NCBI GenBank assembly: GCA_019425045.1
Contig: JAHYYI010000041.1
Coordinates: forward strand, 1-11,525
DNA length: 11,525 nt
Source of the DNA: Collinsella sp.
GTDB taxonomy: Bacteria > Actinomycetota > Coriobacteriia > Coriobacteriales > Coriobacteriaceae
Direction of reading: 5' to 3'
Each line of letters begins with the position of its first letter. Position 1 is the stretch's first letter. Positions 7,912 through 11,525 of the stretch are shown one piece after another. The notes below the pieces were generated by a model that searched no databases, was not told where the DNA came from, and saw nothing but the letters and a program-made list of their open reading frames with translations. A program made the translations under genes and the position numbers.

Positions 7912-7941
7912 TTGGGGCTTTCTTTTTTATCTCGCTACAAT
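7912..7941 (+). promoter_or_regulatory. Promoter of the transglutaminase-like gene
   Basis: TTGGGG at 7912-7917 and TACAAT at 7936-7941, with an 18-nt spacer, form a credible sigma-70-type promoter. Transcription would begin near 7948, giving a leader of about 28 nt. The -10 contains an in-frame ATG (7940), which is why that ATG is not taken as the start. The stretch 7830-7911 is AT-rich (ATTTTTTATAG at 7870-7880) and shows nothing else I can name. Confidence 0.6.
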
Positions 7942-7975
7942 GGGCTTCAAGCGTTCTAGTGACTTGGAGTTTGGT

Positions 7976-9409
7976 ATGGCTGTTATTGATGTGCTGCCTT
8001 CGGATGGGAAGGTTATTGACGAGGGTCCTGTTGGTTGCTCTGTCGATGTTTGCTGTGATGACTTTCGTCATCTCGATATTGGGCTACCGCCTGAGATTCT
8101 CCGTCTTAAGGATGCCGGGTATTTGACGCAGGCTGTTGCTGCCTGCGATCGTCTTTTGGAGCAGAACCCTGAGCCTTCGCTGGTTGCTTGTGTTCGTGCC
8201 GAGCGGTATCGCATGCTCGAGACGCCGCTTCATTTTTCGGCGTCGCGCGATCGGGCTATTGCGATGATTCGTGAGGAGTGGCCTGAGTTTACCGAGGAGC
8301 GCTTTGACGATCTGATTGACCGTAAGCGTATTGACTGGCGCTTTATCGATGGCGAGCTGTTCGTTCTCGACAACTTTCTCGATTCTTTGCGTGTGTATCC
8401 CAAGGAGGTCCCGGGTCTGCGTCCCGATTCTACGGATGGAATTGCGCTGCGCAACCAGATGCTCAAGGATATGGAGTCGCTGGGCGGGCTGTCTCGCGCC
8501 ATCACGCTTAAGGCGTCCGTGTCTGTCCCCGGTGCTTTGGAGGGGGAGACCGTTCGCGCTTGGCTTCCCGTTGCCGCCACCTGCCGCCAGCAGTCTCAGA
8601 TCGAGATACTTGATATGACGCCGGAGGGGTCCATTGCTCCTGTGAACGCCTCGGCGCGTACTGCCTCGTGGGTATCCTCGACTGACCGATCGTTCTCGGT
8701 GACCTATCGTTACCAAATCGATGCCGCTTATCGTGATATCTATGGAGGTGCGCTTCCGGCGCATCCGTGTATGGACGCGCCGCTGCCCGAGGACACTTCC
8801 GAGGAACGTCCGCACATTGCGTTTACGCCGTACCTGCGACAGTTGACGGAGCGTGTTATTGATGGGCTCGAGGATCCGCTCGATCGCGCTCATGCTATCT
8901 ATGATTACCTGACACAGCATATCGACTATCGCTATCAGCCGCCGTATCTGCTTCTGGGCTCCATCGCCGATGACTGCGCGCATTCGCTTCGCGGTGATTG
9001 CGGCGTTATGGCACTCACGTTTATCACCATGTGCCGCATTGCCGGTGTGCCCGCCCGTTGGCAGAGCGGCCTGTATGTTGCGCCCGATTCGGTGGGGCCG
9101 CACGATTGGGCTGAGTTCTATACGCCACAGACCGGTTGGCTCAACGCCGACGTGTCATTTGGATCTTCTGCTCGCAGGATGGGGGAGGAGTGGCGCCGCC
9201 GTCACTACTTTGGCAATCTCGACCCGTGGCGTATGGTGGCCAACGATAGATTCCAGGCTGAGTTTGTGCCTGCTTTCGACGGCATGCGCGAGGATCCCTA
9301 CGACAACCAGATGGGCGAAGCCTCGGTTAACGGACGCGGGTGCCGCCAGCGCGAGATGCTCCGTTCGGTCGAACTCATCGAAATGCGCGAAGTTCCATTT
9401 TCGGACTAA
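7976..9409 (+). CDS. Transglutaminase-like domain protein
   Basis: This is a 477-aa protein with no signal peptide or membrane segment, so probably cytosolic. Residues about 35-130 are helical and TPR-like (LKDAGYLTQAVAACDRLLEQ), a middle part around 175-260 looks beta-rich, and the C-terminal third is a transglutaminase/protease-like fold. The catalytic triad appears complete: C342 in RGDCGVMALTF, H376 in GPHDWAEFY and D392 in LNADVSFG. The family includes cysteine peptidases and amidases; the substrate here is unknown. The start at 7976 has GGAG at 7966-7969 with a 6-nt spacer and lies just downstream of the promoter. It appears to be transcribed alone: a long stem-loop lies upstream and a tRNA downstream. 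The first 150 bases use many T-ending codons (GTT, GAT, CCT), unlike fba or rplT, suggesting lower expression or a different history. Confidence 0.85.
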   Translation: MAVIDVLPSDGKVIDEGPVGCSVDVCCDDFRHLDIGLPPEILRLKDAGYLTQAVAACDRLLEQNPEPSLVACVRAERYRMLETPLHFSASRDRAIAMIREEWPEFTEERFDDLIDRKRIDWRFIDGELFVLDNFLDSLRVYPKEVPGLRPDSTDGIALRNQMLKDMESLGGLSRAITLKASVSVPGALEGETVRAWLPVAATCRQQSQIEILDMTPEGSIAPVNASARTASWVSSTDRSFSVTYRYQIDAAYRDIYGGALPAHPCMDAPLPEDTSEERPHIAFTPYLRQLTERVIDGLEDPLDRAHAIYDYLTQHIDYRYQPPYLLLGSIADDCAHSLRGDCGVMALTFITMCRIAGVPARWQSGLYVAPDSVGPHDWAEFYTPQTGWLNADVSFGSSARRMGEEWRRRHYFGNLDPWRMVANDRFQAEFVPAFDGMREDPYDNQMGEASVNGRGCRQREMLRSVELIEMREVPFSD

Positions 9410-9432
9410 TCAACAGAAAGCTGTGATAAACT
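9401..9432 (+). promoter_or_regulatory. Weak tRNA-Leu promoter candidate
   Basis: A TGTGATAAACT sequence (9422-9432) 17 nt before the tRNA looks like a -10 region (GATAAA at 9425-9430 or TAAACT at 9427-9432). TCGGAC at 9401-9406, overlapping the previous stop codon, could be a -35 with an 18-nt spacer. The match is poor, but a promoter is expected here because the tRNA is a lone gene. Confidence 0.3.
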
Positions 9433-9448
9433 AACTCACGCATTACGT

Positions 9449-9535
9449 GCCCGAGTGGCGGAATTGGCAGACGCAGTGGACTCAAAATCCACCGTTGGCA
9501 ACAACGTGCGAGTTCGAGTCTCGCCTCGGGCACCA
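9449..9535 (+). tRNA. tRNA-Leu (anticodon CAA)
   Basis: This 87-nt cloverleaf delivers leucine to UUG codons. The acceptor stem GCCCGAG (9449-9455) pairs with CTCGGGC (9525-9531), followed by A and an encoded CCA (9533-9535). The anticodon stem GTGGA (9476-9480) pairs with TCCAC (9488-9492). The loop CTCAAAA gives anticodon CAA at 9483-9485. A long variable arm (around CGTTGGCAACAACG) marks it as class II. The T arm is GCGAG-TTCGAGT-CTCGC. All stems look intact and a terminator follows at once. Confidence 0.97.
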
Positions 9536-9581
9536 TACATGCAAGTGAGCGTTCAAGGGGGTTGCGGCCCCCTTTTTCGTG
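9513..9581 (+). repeat. Direct repeat copy A: tRNA-Leu 3' end plus terminator
   Basis: This segment runs from the T-loop of tRNA-Leu through the acceptor 3' strand, CCA and terminator. It recurs 183 bp downstream at 9696-9761. Against copy B there is one change in the acceptor strand (C9525 versus T9708), a 3-nt indel after CACCATA, one change in the spacer, and five changes in the terminator loop region. Confidence 0.9.
9555..9577 (+). terminator. Intrinsic terminator of tRNA-Leu
   Basis: AAGGGGG (9555-9561) pairs with CCCCCTT (9568-9574) around a TTGCGG loop and runs into five T residues (9573-9577). It sits 20 nt after the tRNA CCA end. Confidence 0.9.
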
Positions 9582-9661
9582 CGAACTCGCGTGAGCGCGC
9601 GAAGCGTTAAGCAAACAGGCCTGTGGCCTGTCTGTAGCGGAGCGTGGCGAGGGCGCCACGC
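9582..9661 (+). other. Hairpin-rich spacer between the tRNA repeat copies
   Basis: Between the two repeat copies are back-to-back stems: TCGCG/CGCGA (within about 9587-9602), ACAGGCC-TGT-GGCCTGT (9615-9631, 7 bp) and GCGTGGCG-AGGG-CGCCACGC (9642-9661, 8 bp). No ORF of credible composition is present on either strand. The density of stems suggests a structured RNA or a palindromic repeat cluster rather than plain spacer. Confidence 0.55.
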
Positions 9662-9718
9662 GCCCGAAGCCCGGGGCTTCGCGAAGCGAAGGCCCTTCGA
9701 GTCTCGCTTCGGGCACCA
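9662..9718 (+). pseudogene. Truncated tRNA-like sequence
   Basis: GCCCGAA (9662-9668) and TTCGGGC (9708-9714) form a perfect 7-bp acceptor-like stem, followed by ACCA. It differs from tRNA-Leu by a G-to-A change on the 5' strand matched by C-to-T on the 3' strand, so pairing is kept. The T-loop TTCGAGT and 3' T-stem strand CTCGC are present, but the 5' T-stem strand is not complementary. The D arm and anticodon arm are missing, leaving 57 nt. It is most likely a deletion remnant of a second tRNA-Leu-like gene. Competing stems such as CGAAGCC/GGCTTCG and CGAAGCGA/TCGCTTCG mean that the tRNA-like fold is not assured. Confidence 0.6.
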
Positions 9719-9761
9719 TAGCAAGCGAGCGTTCAAGGGGGGTCAAGGCCCCTTTTTCGTG
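9696..9761 (+). repeat. Direct repeat copy B: tRNA 3' end plus terminator
   Basis: This is the second copy of the T-loop/acceptor/CCA/terminator segment of tRNA-Leu, starting 183 bp after copy A. Direct repeats of a tRNA 3' end commonly arise as attachment sites or by tandem duplication. Because the terminator was copied too, a duplication followed by internal deletion is the simpler explanation. Confidence 0.9.
9735..9757 (+). terminator. Duplicated intrinsic terminator
   Basis: AAGGGG (9735-9740) pairs with CCCCTT (9749-9754), with GG/TCAAGG in the loop, and runs into TTTTT (9753-9757). The stem and T-tract match the tRNA-Leu terminator while the loop has diverged. This could insulate infC from upstream transcription. 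Confidence 0.75.
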
Positions 9762-9768
9762 TACGTAA

Positions 9769-9796
9769 TGTGATAGCGCGCTGTACGTGTTATTAT
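9769..9796 (+). promoter_or_regulatory. Putative infC-operon promoter
   Basis: TATTAT at 9791-9796 is a reasonable -10. The best -35 is TGTGAT at 9769-9774 with a 16-nt spacer, which is weak. A start near 9803 would give a leader of about 175 nt before infC, in keeping with a regulated leader. Confidence 0.35.
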
Positions 9797-9802
9797 TCGC
9801 AA

Positions 9803-9959
9803 GGCGTTGTTCCCGCAATGCCCTAAAGAGGAACCCGAGGGTTCCCACCTTTTGGCGCCAATGAGCAGCTGACTGGTCATACAACTTAGATTCCCTTCCT
9901 CATTGCGAGGATGTCTATGTGTACGACCTGGTTGCTGAGAAGCGCCGGGTTATTTTTTT
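9803..9959 (+). promoter_or_regulatory. infC leader with terminator-type attenuator
   Basis: The untranslated leader is structured. GGAACCC-GA-GGGTTCC (9830-9845) is a tight hairpin and TTGGCGCCAA (9852-9861) is a palindrome. CGCAATG (9814-9820) can pair over a distance with CATTGCG (9901-9907), competing with a local CCTC/GAGG hairpin (9899-9909). The leader ends in a terminator immediately before infC. In Bacillus the infC-rpmI-rplT operon is controlled by L20 binding to such a leader. I infer similar logic here but cannot show homology. Confidence 0.55.
9926..9959 (+). terminator. Intrinsic terminator in the infC leader
   Basis: ACCTGG (9926-9931) pairs with CCGGGT (9945-9950; one G-T pair), enclosing GCT-GAGA-AGC (9934-9943), and is followed by TATTTTTTT (9951-9959). 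The T-tract ends 20 nt before the proposed start codon of infC at 9979. It lies inside the transcript of an essential operon, so it must be read through or regulated. Confidence 0.75.
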
Positions 9960-9978
9960 ATGAATGGAGGTAGGGAAA

Positions 9979-10533
9979 ATAGCTAAGTCTGATGACACCC
10001 GCATCAACGACGAGATCACTGCATCTTCGTGCCGTTTGATTGGCGTCGATGGCTCTCAGCTCGGCCTGTTCGCCATCCGCGATGCACAGCGCGTCGCCGA
10101 CGATCAGGGTCTCGACTTGGTCGAGATCGCTCCCAACGCGGAGCCGCCGGTCTGCAAGGTCATGGACTACGGTAAGTTCAAGTACCAGCAGGCCATGAAG
10201 GCCAAGGCCGCTCGTAAGAACCAGTCCAAGGTCGAGGTCAAGGAAATGAAGTTTCGACCCAAGATCGACGTTGGCGACTACGAGACCAAGAAGGGCCACG
10301 TTCTGCGTTTCCTCAAGAAGGGCGCACGCGTTAAGATCACCATCATGTTCCGCGGCCGTGAGATGGCTCACCCGGAGCAGGGTCTTAACGTTCTCGAGCG
10401 TCTTGCCGAGGATCTCAAGCCTTACGCTACGGTTGAGTCCAAGCCTAAGATGGAAGGCCGTAACATGCTTATGCTGCTCGCCCCGATTAAGGGCGCCTTC
10501 GATGAGGATAAAGCGGCAAGCGATACCAAGTAA
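9979..10533 (+). CDS. infC: Translation initiation factor IF-3, non-canonical ATA start
   Basis: IF-3 binds the 30S subunit, prevents premature subunit joining and proofreads the start codon and initiator tRNA. The N-domain has RINDEI (8-13), IRDAQRVAD and CKVMDYGKFKYQQ (59 onward). A lysine-rich linker follows, and the C-domain starts at VKEMKFRPK (about 87) and includes FRGREMAHPEQG. At 184 aa it has normal length. For the start, the ATG at 9964 has only a terminator T-tract upstream. GGAGG at 9966-9970 lies exactly 8 nt before ATA at 9979, giving a product that begins (M)AKSDDTRINDEI. IF-3 genes often use AUU/AUC/AUA starts for autoregulation, which supports this choice; if ATG 9964 were used, five residues would be added. 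It is first in infC-rpmI-rplT. Confidence 0.95.
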   Translation: MAKSDDTRINDEITASSCRLIGVDGSQLGLFAIRDAQRVADDQGLDLVEIAPNAEPPVCKVMDYGKFKYQQAMKAKAARKNQSKVEVKEMKFRPKIDVGDYETKKGHVLRFLKKGARVKITIMFRGREMAHPEQGLNVLERLAEDLKPYATVESKPKMEGRNMLMLLAPIKGAFDEDKAASDTK

Positions 10534-10565
10534 CCAGTGTTCTGTAACCGATTAAGGAGTATTTC

Positions 10566-10757
10566 ATGCCTAAGATGAAGTCCCACAGCGGCACCAAGAA
10601 GCGTTTCCGCAAGACTGGTACCGGCAAGCTTATGCGCGCCAAGGCTTTCAAGAGCCACATCCTGAGCAAGAAGTCCACCAAGCGTAAGCGTGGCTTCCGT
10701 CAGGAGACCGAGATCGCCGCTGCCGACCGCAAGGTCATCAAGTCGCGTCTCGCCTAA
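10566..10757 (+). CDS. rpmI: 50S ribosomal protein L35
   Basis: This 63-aa, very basic large-subunit protein has the canonical MPKMKSHSGTKKRF start and a KKSTKRKRGFRQ motif typical of L35. AAGGAG at 10554-10559 lies 6 nt before the ATG. It is 32 nt after infC and 46 nt before rplT, with no terminator between, so the three are cotranscribed. It is one or two residues shorter than most family members, with no part missing. Confidence 0.97.
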   Translation: MPKMKSHSGTKKRFRKTGTGKLMRAKAFKSHILSKKSTKRKRGFRQETEIAAADRKVIKSRLA

Positions 10758-10803
10758 GTTCGCGTTCCCGTTTTTCGTTTTACCGTCTAGGAGTTGATAG
10801 AAC

Positions 10804-11163
10804 ATGGCACGTATTAAGCGCGCTGTTGCCGCCAAGAAGAAGCGCCGTACCGTTATGCATCGTGCGAAGGGTTACTACGGTGCCGCTTCGCGTACTTACA
10901 AGCATGCTAAAGAGCAGGTCCAGCACTCCCTGCAGTATCAGTATCGTGATCGCCGCAACAAGAAGCGCGAGATCCGTTCTCTCTGGATCACTCGTATCAA
11001 CGCTGCTGCTCGCCTGAACGACATCTCTTACTCTCAGTTCATGCACGGCCTGAAGGTTGCCGGCATCGAGCTCGACCGTAAGGTCCTGGCTCAGATGGCA
11101 TACGAGGACATTGAGTCCTTCAACGAGCTGGCTACCATCGCCAAGAAGGCTCTCGAGGCCTAA
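10804..11163 (+). CDS. rplT: 50S ribosomal protein L20
   Basis: This 119-aa rRNA-binding protein is needed early in 50S assembly. It shows MARIKRAVAAKKKRRTVMHRAKGYYGAASRTYKHAKEQV, the long basic N-terminal helix, then RDRRNKKREIRSLWITRINAAAR and YSQFMHGLKVAGIELDRKVLAQMA, all hallmark L20 segments. AGGAG at 10789-10793 gives a 10-nt spacer. In several bacteria L20 represses this operon by binding its leader mRNA, so it is a candidate ligand for the leader before infC. It is the last gene before a strong terminator. Confidence 0.98.
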   Translation: MARIKRAVAAKKKRRTVMHRAKGYYGAASRTYKHAKEQVQHSLQYQYRDRRNKKREIRSLWITRINAAARLNDISYSQFMHGLKVAGIELDRKVLAQMAYEDIESFNELATIAKKALEA

Positions 11164-11184
11164 TAGATTCTCTTGAATCGCTAG

Positions 11185-11220
11185 GGGAGTGTCGCGTTGT
11201 GCGCGGCGCTCCCTCTTTTT
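11185..11220 (+). terminator. Intrinsic terminator of infC-rpmI-rplT
   Basis: GGGAGTGTCGCG (11185-11196) pairs with CGCGGCGCTCCC (11202-11213) as a 12-bp stem with two G-T pairs and a 5-nt loop, followed by TCTTTTT. It sits 21 nt after the rplT stop. Confidence 0.92.
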
Positions 11221-11225
11221 ATCTG

Positions 11226-11263
11226 AAGCGCGGTTTACATTGCTAAAAGCGCGGGTAGATAAA
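11226..11263 (+). promoter_or_regulatory. Possible promoter with 21-bp-spaced direct repeat
   Basis: AAGCGCGG occurs at 11226-11233 and again at 11247-11254, exactly 21 bp (two helical turns) apart. A TTTACA -35-like box (11234-11239) sits directly after the first copy and GATAAA (11258-11263) follows with an 18-nt spacer. This could be a regulated promoter reading rightwards off the window. Confidence 0.3.
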
Positions 11264-11525
11264 CACTTACAGGTGACCGATCTCTATATATTCCTGAACC
11301 AAAGGGTCATCATCTGATACGTGCGGAAGATCCGCACCAGTCTTTCTATTACCTATAGAAAGCAATATGTTGTGTAGGACTTGTGAAGAGTGGAATTGAC
11401 GTCCCACAGGGCTTCGCGGTCTGGCAATATATCTCCTTGCCGCGCGGCCCGGTCGAACCGGGAACCAGCGCAGGCGTGCACCTTGAGAACCGGATACTGC
11501 GAGGATGGACACATTCAGTGTCGCA
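11264..11525 (+). other. Gene-free structured stretch, possible rRNA-operon leader
   Basis: No credible ORF is present. Stem-loops found: GTGCGGA-AGA-TCCGCAC (11321-11337), CTTTCTAT-TACCT-ATAGAAAG (11342-11362), CCCGGT-CGA-ACCGGG (11448-11462) and GACAC-ATTCA-GTGTC (11508-11522) nested in TGCGA/TCGCA. A boxA-like GCACCTTGAGAACCGGATAC (11478-11497) resembles the antitermination/processing motifs before 16S rRNA or in 16S-23S spacers of Gram-positives. TTGACG at 11396-11401 is a good -35 but has no well-spaced -10. I infer that an rRNA gene may follow beyond the edge. Confidence 0.45.

Noticed and set aside
7940..7975. Upstream ATG for the transglutaminase-like gene
   Set aside because: The ATG overlaps the TACAAT -10 box and has no SD; the ATG at 7976 has both a leader and an SD.
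9513..9761. attL/attR of an integrated element
   Set aside because: Only 183 bp separate the repeat starts and no integrase or phage gene is present, so at most it is a remnant.
9375..9884. Minus-strand ORFs across the tRNA-Leu region
   Set aside because: They translate tRNA and terminator sequence antisense, giving the well-known spurious CPRRDSN-type peptide. The tRNA is clear and the ORFs overlap structured repeats.
11267..11512. Minus-strand 81-aa ORF near the right edge
   Set aside because: No SD, no recognisable motif, and it overlaps several stem-loops and the boxA-like sequence.
1..11525. CRISPR array, defence island or transposase
   Set aside because: Checked for regularly spaced repeats and for nuclease, toxin or transposase motifs outside the assigned genes; none seen.

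Overview
The window looks like chromosomal DNA of a GC-rich Gram-positive bacterium. Protein flavour (RecJ-helicase fusion, Rel, IF-3, L20), strong C/G bias at third codon positions and TACAAT/TAAAAT-type -10 boxes fit an actinobacterial lineage of the Coriobacteriia (Collinsella-like). That assignment is inferred from memory of these families, not from a search. All protein genes are on the plus strand and most are housekeeping.

Region 1 (1-6660) is a stress/repair block. After a short leader with a 16-bp palindrome and a TATAAT box comes a RecJ exonuclease fused to a RecQ-like DEAH helicase. A bifunctional (p)ppGpp synthetase/hydrolase follows 15 nt later. A perfect 11-bp stem-loop then precedes a glyoxalase II-like metallo-beta-lactamase-fold hydrolase.

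Region 2 (6661-9409) holds a class II fructose-bisphosphate aldolase with its own promoter and strong SD. A long two-armed stem-loop (7748-7829) follows. Next is a transglutaminase-like cysteine protein of 477 aa with a clear promoter and a softer, T-richer codon use at its 5' end.

Region 3 (9410-9963) holds tRNA-Leu(CAA) with encoded CCA and an intrinsic terminator. After a hairpin-rich spacer there is a second, truncated tRNA-like copy. It repeats the T-loop/acceptor/terminator sequence and keeps a fully paired acceptor stem through a compensatory change. The infC leader follows and ends in an intrinsic terminator lying directly before infC, which looks like a transcription attenuator.

Region 4 (9964-11525) is the conserved translation operon infC-rpmI-rplT, ending at a strong terminator. 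IF-3 most likely starts at a non-canonical ATA codon. The last 300 nt carry no gene. They hold small hairpins, a possible promoter with a direct repeat and, at the very edge, a boxA-like motif suggesting that an rRNA operon begins just outside the window.

No defence island, CRISPR array, phage gene or transposase was found. The points most worth a second look are the tRNA-Leu partial duplication, the infC start and leader, the long stem-loop after the aldolase, and the RecJ-helicase fusion.
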